33,497 nt of DNA from CAYSWH01 sp964434775 (GCA_964434775.1 CAYSWH010000019.1:1-33497); one strand, 5' to 3'. Shown: positions 22,215 through 30,124, counted from the stretch's first letter. Numbers and translations: made by a program. The notes: generated by a model from the letters alone, not told the origin.

Positions 22215-24404
22215 TTATTCCCCCATAAACTCTTCGATTTCTTTGGAGTTTTGATTTACGATATTGCAAAAGTTTTCATCCGGTCTATATAGCTCCCATT
22301 TCTGACAGTCTTCTATTCCTTTCTCTCCATAAAACTTATACCAGTTTCCCATAGCAGCAAGACTGTCTCTCCAATCTTCAAATATAATTTGGTGGTTGCT
22401 GTTTTCAAGGCCAATCGAAAAAACATTTCGGCTAAGATGAGTATTGGTTTCGGTGCCTGAATTAGTAAATCTGGTAGTTCCAAACTGAGAGTCTAACTGA
22501 GCCAAGGATAATAGGTATTTAAGAGGTATTTCGTATTTAAGCGAAGTTTCTAAATATACTGCAGGGTGTACGGGGCTAGTATATTCTTTGTTGTATGAAT
22601 CGTAGGATCTGGTTTTTGTAATATAAGCATCAATTTTTTTTATCAGATTTAGATAATCAAGTTGTTTTTCACTAAAGCTGCTGTTTACACTTAAAGAATC
22701 GATAGCTTGATAGTTATTTACTCCGAATATTTCTAAAACAGGGGAGTTGCTTTTTTCAACGTAGTATACAGTTTCTCCAGCTTCATTTTGAGTGGAGATA
22801 AGGTTAAGCACCTCAAATTCAATTGCAGTTTTTTGAATTAGCTGATTATATTTTTTTAGTTCAGTTTCCTCATCCAGATTAAAAGGTTCACAAGTTGAGG
22901 GGTTAGTTAGATTAAGAAAATTCTGGATATCCGATATTCCGTTATTACATGTGGAGACTTGCTGAGGATTTGTTTGTAGTAAAAATTCCTCATAATTATT
23001 TAAGCCGTCATTGTCACTGTCTTCCTCAGTTGAAACCTCTTTTCCAAATATCTCGGTAGACCATTGGATATACTCTTTTTTTAAATCTTCTTTGGTTTTA
23101 TTGACCGTTTTTTCTTCAACTTTTTCCTGTTGTCCGGCCATAGCCAAATTATTAGAGTTACCTGGTGTACTTACTTCAGAATTATTTAAGAAATAGTAGC
23201 TAATACCTCCCACTAAGAGAATAGGAAGCATAATTAGACTAAAGGAGTAAAATGCTTTTTTAAGAACATTCTTTCTTTTGGATTTGACTGGTCTTGAATT
23301 ATTTGGAAAAGGTTCTGTTCTTTTGAAATTATAAGGATTAGGGTTTTTCTTAAAAAGAAAAGACTTTTCAGGAACGATCTCCGGAGGTCTAATATTAGGG
23401 TTTGAGTATCTAGTAGAATTTTGTTCTTCCCAACTTGACTCTGAATAATTGTTTGGCTGATTGTAGTAGTCTTCGTTTAATGAGCTGTTTGGAGAAAGGT
23501 GCGTGTGATTAGATTTCTCCCCGAAAGACTGCTTGGAGCTGGGCTGGGGTGAATTGTTTAAAATCTTTTCTCCGCTGTTATCGGGCAGCTCGGTTTTGGA
23601 GGTGTTTTGGTTAGTTAAAACTGAAGATCTATCATTATTTAAACTATAGTCTTCATTGTATATCTTATCGGAAGGAAAATCTTGACTGAAGTTAAATGAC
23701 TGTTTCTTGGTTTTTAGTTTTACTCTTGGATTACGGTTTAACTCGTTTTCTAGTTTTTGTTTTGCTTTTTGCATATCTCGACTGCTACTTCTTTGAAAAA
23801 TTTTTGTTATATTAGACTCGGGAGGTGTAACATAATAATCTTTTGATATAGGTTCTTGCATGCTCCCGGCATATAATTTTTCTGAGGTGATAATTGGCTC
23901 CTTATAGTTCTGCCTGGTATTTTCCGGCGTATAGAAGGTGGAAGCGCCTAATTCCGGATCAGTATAATCGGGAACATCGATTAATGTAGGAGTAATCTTT
24001 TTTTGAGAGAGTTTATGAGTTGATAAGGACTCAGGTTGAATTAGATTTGAAGAATTGTGGTTGTTTGAGTTATTTTGAGAACTGTTGCTAAGGTAATCTC
24101 TTTTATTTATTTCGACTGTACTGTCATTTTGCGTCCAGTTTTTTTTATTTATTTGAGGTGAAAGGGAAGGGCCGCTGGTTATAGAAATTTTTGGCGGTTT
24201 AGACTTAATAATTGTTTTATTGCTTGCCGAAGTCTTTGGCGGATTTGCTGAATAGTTGTTTGAATACTTGTCTTTTAGTTTTTGCAGGGGATTTTTACTT
24301 TGAGTTTGACCACTAATAACATTTATCCCGGATTTGTTTACCGAGCGATTAAAGCCGGACAAAACGCTTTTATTTATATAATTATCTTTTTTAATATCCT
24401 GCAT
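22215..24404 (-). CDS. Membrane-anchored cell-wall protein with GH73-like domain and long disordered cytoplasmic arm
   Basis: The 729-residue protein has three parts. Residues 1-380 are low-complexity, rich in Asn, Ser, Lys and Pro, and should be disordered in the cytoplasm. Residues about 384-407 form one transmembrane helix preceded by a basic KSKRKNVLKK patch. The extracytoplasmic part has a calcium-loop motif DSDNDGLNNYEE near 462-473, a linker with three Cys, and a C-terminal domain at about 612-700 resembling the GH73/FlgJ-type glucosaminidases: YEIPLKYLLSLAQLDSQFGT, RNVFSIG, and FEDWRDSLAAMGNWYKFYG. Where these enzymes carry the catalytic Glu (AQxES), this protein has Asp638, so catalysis is uncertain. 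It may remodel or merely bind peptidoglycan. It has a strong promoter of its own. Confidence 0.7.
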   Translation of the reverse strand: MQDIKKDNYINKSVLSGFNRSVNKSGINVISGQTQSKNPLQKLKDKYSNNYSANPPKTSASNKTIIKSKPPKISITSGPSLSPQINKKNWTQNDSTVEINKRDYLSNSSQNNSNNHNSSNLIQPESLSTHKLSQKKITPTLIDVPDYTDPELGASTFYTPENTRQNYKEPIITSEKLYAGSMQEPISKDYYVTPPESNITKIFQRSSSRDMQKAKQKLENELNRNPRVKLKTKKQSFNFSQDFPSDKIYNEDYSLNNDRSSVLTNQNTSKTELPDNSGEKILNNSPQPSSKQSFGEKSNHTHLSPNSSLNEDYYNQPNNYSESSWEEQNSTRYSNPNIRPPEIVPEKSFLFKKNPNPYNFKRTEPFPNNSRPVKSKRKNVLKKAFYSFSLIMLPILLVGGISYYFLNNSEVSTPGNSNNLAMAGQQEKVEEKTVNKTKEDLKKEYIQWSTEIFGKEVSTEEDSDNDGLNNYEEFLLQTNPQQVSTCNNGISDIQNFLNLTNPSTCEPFNLDEETELKKYNQLIQKTAIEFEVLNLISTQNEAGETVYYVEKSNSPVLEIFGVNNYQAIDSLSVNSSFSEKQLDYLNLIKKIDAYITKTRSYDSYNKEYTSPVHPAVYLETSLKYEIPLKYLLSLAQLDSQFGTTRFTNSGTETNTHLSRNVFSIGLENSNHQIIFEDWRDSLAAMGNWYKFYGEKGIEDCQKWELYRPDENFCNIVNQNSKEIEEFMGE

Positions 24405-24431
24405 TTTGTTTTTGTTTTTTGATTGGTTTCT

Positions 24432-24460
24432 AGTATATTACTATTTTTTAGAAATGGCAA
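24432..24460 (-). promoter_or_regulatory. Promoter for the GH73-like gene
   Basis: On the minus strand TTGCCA (24455-24460) and TATACT (24432-24437) are 17 bases apart, about 28 bases before the ATG at 24404. Confidence 0.65.
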
Positions 24461-24558
24461 GTTAGGCTAAATTCAAATACAAAATTATCGTTGAAAAGCT
24501 TTAGTTTTTTGTATTAGGATGTTTTGACAAAAACCTACTTTTTGAGAAAGATAAAATA

Positions 24559-25110
24559 ATGCTGAAAATCGGATTTTGTGGAGCTCACGGTACCGGAAAG
24601 ACAACTTTAGCTAGAATTACTGCTGAAAAATTCAATTTGCGGATGCTGGAAAGGACTATGAGAGATATGTGGGAAAAGTTTGGAATTAGCGACTTTGAAA
24701 AGCTTCCGGGGGATGTTCGTAAGACCTTTCAGTATTATGCAGTATTAACTCAAATTGAAAGGGAGGAGCAGGCAGATATCGGCGGATTTGTGACCGATCG
24801 AACCGTTTTGGATAATCTTGGATATACAGTTTTAAGTGCTGAAGTTACAGAGACTGAGAAGAAGATTTACGAAGCTTTAGTAAAAGAACGATTAAAAAAT
24901 TACACCCATCTTATATATGTACCTGTAGAATTTAAAGCAGAATACGAATTTTTGCGAGCTGATCCCGGTAGCCAGAAATCTTTGGAAGAAATTCTGGAAG
25001 GTTATTTGCAACAATTTTTCCCAAAAAATAATTATTTGCGGGTAACGGGTTCTATTGATGAACGAACTGAAAAGATAAGTCAATATATTAACAAACAGGC
25101 TACAGTTTGA
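24559..25110 (+). CDS. P-loop nucleotide/nucleoside kinase-like protein (AAA_28 type)
   Basis: The 183-residue protein has a Walker A loop at residues 8-15 (GAHGTGKT), a DR motif in VTDRTVLDNLGY near 78-89 like that of thymidylate and deoxynucleoside kinases, and a lid-like basic segment after the YVPVE strand. The family (ATP-binding AAA_28, near NadR kinase and phage dNMP kinases) phosphorylates small molecules, often nucleotides. The substrate cannot be read, but it is the first gene of a close-packed run with a thymidylate-synthase-family enzyme, a DNPH1-like hydrolase and DHFR, so a deoxynucleoside monophosphate is a reasonable guess. A TTGACA at 24524-24529 may start the transcript, though its -10 box is poor. 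Confidence 0.75.
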   Translation: MLKIGFCGAHGTGKTTLARITAEKFNLRMLERTMRDMWEKFGISDFEKLPGDVRKTFQYYAVLTQIEREEQADIGGFVTDRTVLDNLGYTVLSAEVTETEKKIYEALVKERLKNYTHLIYVPVEFKAEYEFLRADPGSQKSLEEILEGYLQQFFPKNNYLRVTGSIDERTEKISQYINKQATV

Positions 25111-25142
25111 CATTAACTTGATTTGCGGCAAAAAGCAGTTGT

Positions 25143-25565
25143 ATGACCTCGATAATCAAAATTACAGGAAAGCCCACATATGATATTACGGATATTCAAA
25201 TTACTGATTTTGACAGCGGAAACTATCTTTGTTTCTTCAAAAGCAAATACATTTTTCGCTTTGAGAATGTTTTTGGAAACTTGGAAAACCGTAGTCGAGT
25301 TCTGCGTACCGGCAAAGAAGAGAGTAGATATGTAGAAAGTGTCATCTCTGCCTCCATCGATGCCGGTTTTTGCGGATTTTTGGTCTGGAAAACCAAGTTA
25401 ACCAAGGAAGGAGGCAGCTTATTATCCGAGGCTTCGGATTGGAAGCAAGTAGAAAATAAATTTAGCCACTGCCAACAGCTTCATTTATTTCCAAGTCCTG
25501 CAGGAAACTACTATAGCGGGACTAATCAAACCGATTTTGATCCAGATGTAATTTTTACCTTATAA
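25143..25565 (+). CDS. Unknown 140-aa protein inside the deoxynucleotide cassette
   Basis: I do not recognise this protein. It has no signal peptide or membrane segment. The N-terminal half is beta-rich with aromatic residues (NYLCFFKSKYIFRFENVFG); the middle has RTGKEESRYVESVI and GFCGFLVWKTKL; the end is rich in Asp, Asn and Pro. It sits 32 bases after the kinase gene and 11 bases before the thymidylate-synthase-family gene, which makes co-transcription and a related role likely. The coding frame is long, ATG-started and not overlapped by a better one. Confidence 0.6.
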   Translation: MTSIIKITGKPTYDITDIQITDFDSGNYLCFFKSKYIFRFENVFGNLENRSRVLRTGKEESRYVESVISASIDAGFCGFLVWKTKLTKEGGSLLSEASDWKQVENKFSHCQQLHLFPSPAGNYYSGTNQTDFDPDVIFTL

Positions 25566-25576
25566 TTTCTTGATTT

Positions 25577-26407
25577 ATGTTCGACAAGTGGTATAGTAAT
25601 TTAGTTAGAGAAATAATGGAGAGTGGAGGAGAAGAGTTCAATGAGCGGACCGGTTTACGCACTAAGATTGTTACCGGAGTGTCTCATAGCTTTCAGCCTG
25701 CTCAAGACTTCCCGCTTTTAAGCCTGAGGAAAATTCCTTTGAAATTGTTTATTGCCGAAATAATTTGGTATTTACAGGGTGATAAAAACCTTGATTTTTT
25801 TCAGAAATTCAGCCGGATTTGGGATGATTTTAAAGACGAGGCCGAAGAGAATAGTGTTGAGACCTGCTATGGTTATCGCTGGCGTCATTTTTTTGGGAGG
25901 GACCAGGTAAGTAGTTTAATCTCTATGCTCAAAGAAGAGCCCTCAAGCAGGCAGGGGGTTGTTATAACTTGGGATCCTAGTAGCGACGGTTTATCTAGCC
26001 CCAAGAAAAAGAACGTCCCTTGTGTTCCATTGTGGATGGCTAACATAGTAGGGGGTAAGCTAAACATACATTTTATCTTCCGTTCTCAGGATGTTATGTT
26101 GGGTCTGCCTCATGACATTGCCGGTTTTGCTCTACTTCAACTGATTTTAGCTCAGGAACTTAACGTTGAAGCTGGTTTCTTGCATTATTCCGGTTCTCAT
26201 TGTCATATTTATGAAAATCATTATGTAAATGCTAAAGACATTTTAACTCGTTATAATAACCAATCTCCGATAAAGTTGGTATTACCGGTTCAAACTTACC
26301 AAAGAGCTTTACACAAAGACGAATCTTTGGTTCAAGAAATTTATGAGAGCCTAAGAAGTCAATATAAACCTCTTGGAAAAATGGAAAGAATGCAAATAGC
26401 TTTGTAA
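25577..26407 (+). CDS. thyA: Thymidylate-synthase-family enzyme with Asp at the base-reading position (possible dCMP enzyme)
   Basis: Members of this family add a one-carbon unit from methylene-tetrahydrofolate to C5 of a pyrimidine nucleotide. The 276 residues keep Arg24, Glu61 (AEIIWYLQGD), Tyr98, Arg125, the catalytic Cys149, Arg169 and Asp172 (FRSQDVMLGLP), and His210/Tyr212. Three positions are unusual: the PCH motif after the nucleophile is PCV, the second Arg of the SRR pair is Gln126, and the Asn that pairs with uracil in thymidylate synthase (PFNIA) is Asp180 in PHDIA. Asp there is the known mark of dCMP hydroxymethylase and of engineered synthases that accept dCMP. The gene may therefore make a 5-modified dCMP; an unusual dTMP synthase remains possible. 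DHFR lies three genes downstream. Confidence 0.85.
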   Translation: MFDKWYSNLVREIMESGGEEFNERTGLRTKIVTGVSHSFQPAQDFPLLSLRKIPLKLFIAEIIWYLQGDKNLDFFQKFSRIWDDFKDEAEENSVETCYGYRWRHFFGRDQVSSLISMLKEEPSSRQGVVITWDPSSDGLSSPKKKNVPCVPLWMANIVGGKLNIHFIFRSQDVMLGLPHDIAGFALLQLILAQELNVEAGFLHYSGSHCHIYENHYVNAKDILTRYNNQSPIKLVLPVQTYQRALHKDESLVQEIYESLRSQYKPLGKMERMQIAL

Positions 26408-26422
26408 GCTTGGTTAACTGAT

Positions 26423-27250
26423 ATGAAATCTATGCAGAGCAAGCTGCCTCTTGAAGTGAATATTTTATTTGAAATTTTGGAAGAATCTGCTTACAGGATT
26501 AGAAATTTCTTTGGTAAAACCACGGTCAATCAAAAAAAAGAACACGATCTTTTAACTAATCTGGATTTGGAGCTGGAAGATTTTTTAGCTTCGGCACTAG
26601 ATTCCGCCTTTCCGGGTAGTTTTTTTTGGGGCGAAGAGAGAGGAGGAAAGATTGATTCGGTGGCCAGATCTTGGATTTGTGATCCCTTGGACGGAACGAA
26701 TAATTATGCTATTGGACTACCTTTGGCCGGTAGCTCTTTGGTTATGATTGAAAACGGCCAACCGGTACTAGCTGGTTTAAGTAATGCCTTTACAAACAGA
26801 ATTTATGTGTCAAAAAAAGGTCAGGGAGTTTTTCTTAACCGATCTCCTTTTGACAAGCAGTCATTGCGAGGGCAAGAGAGGGTGGCGGCTTGCACAGGCT
26901 ATAGAGTTTTTGAAAACATCTCGGAAAGAGATAAATGGTATGATTTAAACGATTACATTAGCAGACTCAAAAAGGGTAGATACTTCCATTCATGGGCTCC
27001 TGTAATTGATTTTGACTTGCTTTTTCGGGGGGAGCTGGAAGCCTTACTTTTTTATGAAAATGAAATACATGATTTGTTGGGGGGGAGTTTAATTGCCGAG
27101 GAGTTGGGCTATGAAATCTTGGATGCTCAAAGGAAAAATTGGTCTTGGAAGGTTGGGCAAAATTTATCTACTTTATTGATAACCAGAGACAAAAAAATGG
27201 ATTTGAGTGCTGGTATTTTACAAAAATTAAGGGAACTTAAAGGTTTATGA
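26423..27250 (+). CDS. Inositol-monophosphatase-family phosphatase
   Basis: This family removes phosphate from small substrates such as inositol phosphate, histidinol phosphate, PAP or fructose-1,6-bisphosphate with Mg2+. The metal sites are visible: TNLDLELED near 45-53, GEE at 70-72, DPLDGTNNY at 87-95 (the usual DPLDGTxN(F/Y)), and Asp217 in the IHDLLGG segment that matches WDVAAG. The length, 275 residues, is normal. The family's usual Trp before the last Asp is His here, so the substrate may differ. The stop overlaps the start of the next gene by 4 bases (ATGA), indicating translational coupling. In this cassette it could act on a nucleotide, but that is inference. Confidence 0.88.
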   Translation: MKSMQSKLPLEVNILFEILEESAYRIRNFFGKTTVNQKKEHDLLTNLDLELEDFLASALDSAFPGSFFWGEERGGKIDSVARSWICDPLDGTNNYAIGLPLAGSSLVMIENGQPVLAGLSNAFTNRIYVSKKGQGVFLNRSPFDKQSLRGQERVAACTGYRVFENISERDKWYDLNDYISRLKKGRYFHSWAPVIDFDLLFRGELEALLFYENEIHDLLGGSLIAEELGYEILDAQRKNWSWKVGQNLSTLLITRDKKMDLSAGILQKLRELKGL

Positions 27251-27660
27251 AAAAAGTATATTTTGGATGTGCGCTTAATCATGCTCCGACAGAGTATATA
27301 AGACAAATTGAGGATTTTAGATTGTTACTAGAAAAGGAATTTACGGTTTTAAAATATAAAGGTTTGCAAAATGGCACACCGGAGGAGATATTCGAGTATG
27401 ATGTTGGCAGTGTAATTCTTAGTGATTTTTTGGTGGCCGACTGTTCTTATCCTTCTCTAGAGCTCGGCTTTGAGTTAGGTGTTGCTTTTGAAAGGAAAAA
27501 GCCGATAATTGTTTTGGCCAAACAAGAGGCTCTGGTTTCTCCTTTGATCTTGGGTATTGGTTCCATCAAAAATGATTTTACGGTTTTTAGATATCAAGAT
27601 ATTGGAGAGGCTCTTGCAGAAATAAAAAAATTTACCTCAAGCTTTCTAAGCCCGAATTAG
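27247..27660 (+). CDS. Nucleoside 2-deoxyribosyltransferase-fold protein, DNPH1 (Rcl)-like
   Basis: The 137-residue protein belongs to the fold that includes nucleoside 2'-deoxyribosyltransferase and the deoxynucleotide N-hydrolase DNPH1 (Rcl). VYFGCAL near the start, Asp52 in YDVGSVILSD, ADCSYPSLELGFELG at 64-78 (Ser70 and Glu76 at the spacing of the phosphate-binding Ser and catalytic Glu of Rcl) and KPIIVL support this. The length fits DNPH1 better than the transferases. DNPH1 cuts the glycosidic bond of 5'-monophosphates, notably 5-hydroxymethyl-dUMP. That would suit a partner of an enzyme making modified dCMP, whose deamination product must be destroyed. The start overlaps the IMPase stop by 4 bases, and DHFR follows after 4 bases. 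Confidence 0.75.
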   Translation: MKKVYFGCALNHAPTEYIRQIEDFRLLLEKEFTVLKYKGLQNGTPEEIFEYDVGSVILSDFLVADCSYPSLELGFELGVAFERKKPIIVLAKQEALVSPLILGIGSIKNDFTVFRYQDIGEALAEIKKFTSSFLSPN

Positions 27661-27664
27661 TTCT

Positions 27665-28159
27665 ATGATTAAAAAACCAAAAATAAGCCTAATTGCCGCA
27701 CTCTCTACTAATCGTGTTATTGGTAGGGATAATAAGTTGCCTTGGTATTTACCGACAGATATGAAGTATTTTAAAAAAATTACATCAGGAAAGCCTGTTA
27801 TTATGGGTAGAAAGACTTACGATTCCATCGGCAGACCTCTCCCAAAAAGAAAAAACATTGTAATAACCGGAAGTCCTTGGAAGATAAACTCAGATAGTGT
27901 TCTAGCTGTAGAAACAATCTTCAAGGCACTGTCAGAAGCAAAAAAAGACTCACCGGAAGAAATTTTTTTTATCGGGGGCGGCGAAATCTACAAACAGACA
28001 ATCGACCTGGCTGATAAGTTATACTTGACGGTAGTTGAGATACAAATTGAGGGTGATGCTTTTTTCCCGGATTATTCAAATTTCGGCCACATATCATGGC
28101 AGGAGAAACATCATGAAAACGGTCTAGACTTTTGCTTTTTGCAAATTGAAAGAAGTTAA
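27665..28159 (+). CDS. folA: Dihydrofolate reductase
   Basis: DHFR reduces dihydrofolate to tetrahydrofolate with NADPH. The 164 residues show the family pattern: ISLIAALSTNRVIGRDNKLPW (VIG then LPW), DMKYFKK with the substrate-binding Asp, IMGRKTYDSIGRPLP, NIVITG, and FIGGGEIY for the NADPH loop. It ends a six-gene run that begins at 24559. A classical thymidylate synthase makes dihydrofolate and needs DHFR, whereas dCMP hydroxymethylase does not oxidise the folate. Its presence here therefore favours a methylating enzyme upstream, or simply reflects linked folate genes. It converges on the flavodoxin gene with 10 bases between. Confidence 0.95.
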   Translation: MIKKPKISLIAALSTNRVIGRDNKLPWYLPTDMKYFKKITSGKPVIMGRKTYDSIGRPLPKRKNIVITGSPWKINSDSVLAVETIFKALSEAKKDSPEEIFFIGGGEIYKQTIDLADKLYLTVVEIQIEGDAFFPDYSNFGHISWQEKHHENGLDFCFLQIERS

Positions 28160-28169
28160 ATTCGTCTGA

Positions 28170-28667
28170 TCAAACTACTTTTTCTAAAGCTTCTTCGATC
28201 CACTTTCCGGCTCTCTCCAATTCACCTTCTTTGAGTGGACCTTCCTTGTCTTTTACCAGAAATCCCCCCGGTTTACCAATTTCCCTCCCTCCTTTCTTTT
28301 TCAGTTCCTTGGAAAGGGGCTCGGCAGCATATCCAAAGGTTCCCATCATAAAAGTTAAAAAAGGTTTGAGAACTTTGGAATCAATGTCTTTGGCACAAAT
28401 TCGAGTATCAAAGGATAATACGTTAGTATTGTTTAATTTCGGCAGATTTCTAATAAAATTGTCAACTGCCGGAGTAGGTCGAAAACCTCTGGTTGGAGAA
28501 CCTATTATCAACAATTTTATTTGTTCATTTACTTGCTCAGGTTTTATTTCACCAACTTTTACTACTTTTATTTCCATTTTTTTGGAGACAGCCTCACCTA
28601 TTTTTTTAGCAACTTTTTCCGTATTGTGGAAATATGAGTCGTATATTACTAATGCTTTGTTTTTCAT
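28170..28667 (-). CDS. Flavodoxin-family protein
   Basis: The 165 residues form a flavodoxin-like fold. The FMN phosphate loop is at the N-terminus (YDSYFHNTEKVAKKI, with the T/S-x-T-G-x-T pattern changed to SYFHNTE), and GSPTRGFRPTPAVDNFI near 57-73 matches the isoalloxazine-binding loop. A C-terminal segment with GKPGGFLVKDKEGPL is also found in a set of bacterial flavodoxin-domain proteins. It is probably a cytoplasmic electron carrier or an NADPH:flavin-type reductase partner. Nothing nearby identifies its partner. A TTGACA on the minus strand about 30 bases upstream may be part of its promoter. Confidence 0.8.
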   Translation of the reverse strand: MKNKALVIYDSYFHNTEKVAKKIGEAVSKKMEIKVVKVGEIKPEQVNEQIKLLIIGSPTRGFRPTPAVDNFIRNLPKLNNTNVLSFDTRICAKDIDSKVLKPFLTFMMGTFGYAAEPLSKELKKKGGREIGKPGGFLVKDKEGPLKEGELERAGKWIEEALEKVV

Positions 28668-28827
28668 AGCAAGGAAAAGCTTTAAAAGTAATAGTAAATT
28701 GTCAATGATAATCTGTTAAACTCTATCACGAGGTGTAAGGCTTGAAAAGACTGGAATCATTGCTCCCGTAAATAAACTTGAAAAGACATCTCTTTAATAA
28801 GTTGATTTAAGACAAATAGAAATGTCG

Positions 28828-28856
28828 TTGACTAAAAATATAATCTGTATTTATCT
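28828..28856 (+). promoter_or_regulatory. Promoter for the ECF-S-like membrane protein gene
   Basis: TTGACT (28828-28833) and TTATCT (28851-28856) are 17 bases apart, 29 bases before the ATG at 28886. The leader carries AAGG about 12 bases from the start. Confidence 0.5.
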
Positions 28857-28885
28857 TAACTAGCTATTTACAAGGCAATATTTTT

Positions 28886-29584
28886 ATGAATATGTTAAAA
28901 AATGCTTGGAAAAACCATAAACCTGATCCAATTAAGTTGATTTTCTTTTTTGCGGTTGGGTTACTATTCAGTCATTTAGAATTTACTAAAATCTTAGGAT
29001 CAGATATTTCCTTTACTTTGTTTGATTTCTTTGGCCCGGCTTTAGGTGCTTTGCTTGGAATTTTCGGAGGAGTATTCGTAGCTTTGGCAGTAGGCCTAAG
29101 CAATTTAGCTCTAGATGTTTACCAAGGACAGCCAATTGAATTGGCCTCTATCTTGAGGCTTGTTCCTGTTCTTTTTGGGGTTGTTTATTTTGGTCTTAAG
29201 AAGGCTGACTTGTCATCAAAGATTTTTTTGGCAGTTCCTGCTCTATGCATGATTCTTTTTTGGATTCACCCCGAAGGAAGAGAAGCTTGGTATTATGCCT
29301 TATATTGGCTAATCCCATTATTTGCTTATTTCTTCAAAAATCATGTATTTGCCAATGCACTAGGCTCTACTTTTACCATTCATGCTGTTGGAGGAGCAGC
29401 TTGGCTCTATGCTTTTAATCTACCTGCGGAGATTTGGACTGCTCTGATTCCCATTGTAGCTTTAGAAAGATTCGTCTTTGCTACCGGAATTGCCGGAACA
29501 TATCTTTCCGTAGAAAAAATTAGCGAGCAAATAACAAAAACAACTGAAAAATTGCTTAAGAAAGAGGTTAAGGAAAACTCCTAA
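28886..29584 (+). CDS. Six-helix membrane protein resembling ECF transporter S components
   Basis: The 232-residue protein has about six hydrophobic helices (near 16-35, 47-72, 86-103, 110-127, 136-150 and 160-210) and a charged C-terminal tail. The pattern of FGPALGALLGIFGGVFVALAV, with small residues lining a helix after a short N-terminal segment, recalls the substrate-binding S components of ECF vitamin transporters. The similarity is weak and no substrate motif was recognised. No EcfA or EcfT gene is next to it, as is usual for group II S components. It could equally be an unrelated membrane protein. Confidence 0.5.
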   Translation: MNMLKNAWKNHKPDPIKLIFFFAVGLLFSHLEFTKILGSDISFTLFDFFGPALGALLGIFGGVFVALAVGLSNLALDVYQGQPIELASILRLVPVLFGVVYFGLKKADLSSKIFLAVPALCMILFWIHPEGREAWYYALYWLIPLFAYFFKNHVFANALGSTFTIHAVGGAAWLYAFNLPAEIWTALIPIVALERFVFATGIAGTYLSVEKISEQITKTTEKLLKKEVKENS

Positions 29585-29687
29585 ATTAAATTAATTTAAC
29601 AGTTAAATTTTATCAATAAGACTACCTTTATGGTGGTTTTGTTGTTTCATATATAAGTAAATTCCTTGATAATTCTTATACTCTGCC

Positions 29688-30031
29688 TTAACCATTTTTA
29701 TTTTCCAGAAGGGAGATATTTTGTAGACAGTGCTTGACCATGTCTACATGATCTCCGTAAAGAGTGTAACCCTCCTGCAAGAGAATTTCTCTTTGGGCTA
29801 CCCCCTTATAACCTAGTTTAAGGCTAGCAACAAAACCTGTTTGGCGACTACTCGCCACCAAGGTAAATCCTCACATTCTTCCGGAGTCATACCACTCATG
29901 ATCCAACCGACAACTCTTGGGTGAATACCGGTAAGCTGACCAATTTGGCCAAAATAAATCACTTTATTCTGAGGAATTTTTCTGACAATTTCCAAAATTT
30001 CCTTTTTTTGAAGAGGTTGTGGCTTGGGCAT
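29688..30031 (-). pseudogene. Alkyltransferase-like (ATL) protein gene with a 1-base frameshift
   Basis: ATL proteins bind O6-alkylguanine in DNA and flag it for nucleotide excision repair; they are MGMT relatives with Trp instead of the acceptor Cys. From the ATG at 30031 the frame encodes the winged-helix part (KIPQNKVIYFGQIGQLTGIHPRVVGWIMS) and the ATL motif LPWWRVV, then stops early at 29813. If the reading frame is moved by one base at the AAA run at 29840-29842, the sequence continues as TGFVASLKLGYKGVAQREIL and LQEGYTLYGDHVDMVKH, exactly the expected C-terminal part, to a TAA at 29688-29690. One A is missing. It is a fresh pseudogene, a sequencing error, or a frameshifted but functional gene. 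The restored length, about 114 residues, is normal. Confidence 0.85.
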
Positions 30032-30124
30032 AATTTTCTTTAAGAATTTTTATAGACCACAGTAAATCTGTGTTTAAATACAAATTATTGTGACTTATTA
30101 GTGTGGTTCAACATAATTGAAGCC

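Noticed and set aside
28231..28719. 162-codon plus-strand ORF opposite the flavodoxin gene
   Set aside because: It is the antisense shadow of a clear flavodoxin gene and has Ser/Phe/Leu-rich composition typical of such shadows.
29813..29860. Programmed frameshift in the ATL gene
   Set aside because: The shift site has no X-XXY-YYZ slippery heptamer and no obvious stimulatory stem, so a simple indel or sequencing error is more likely.
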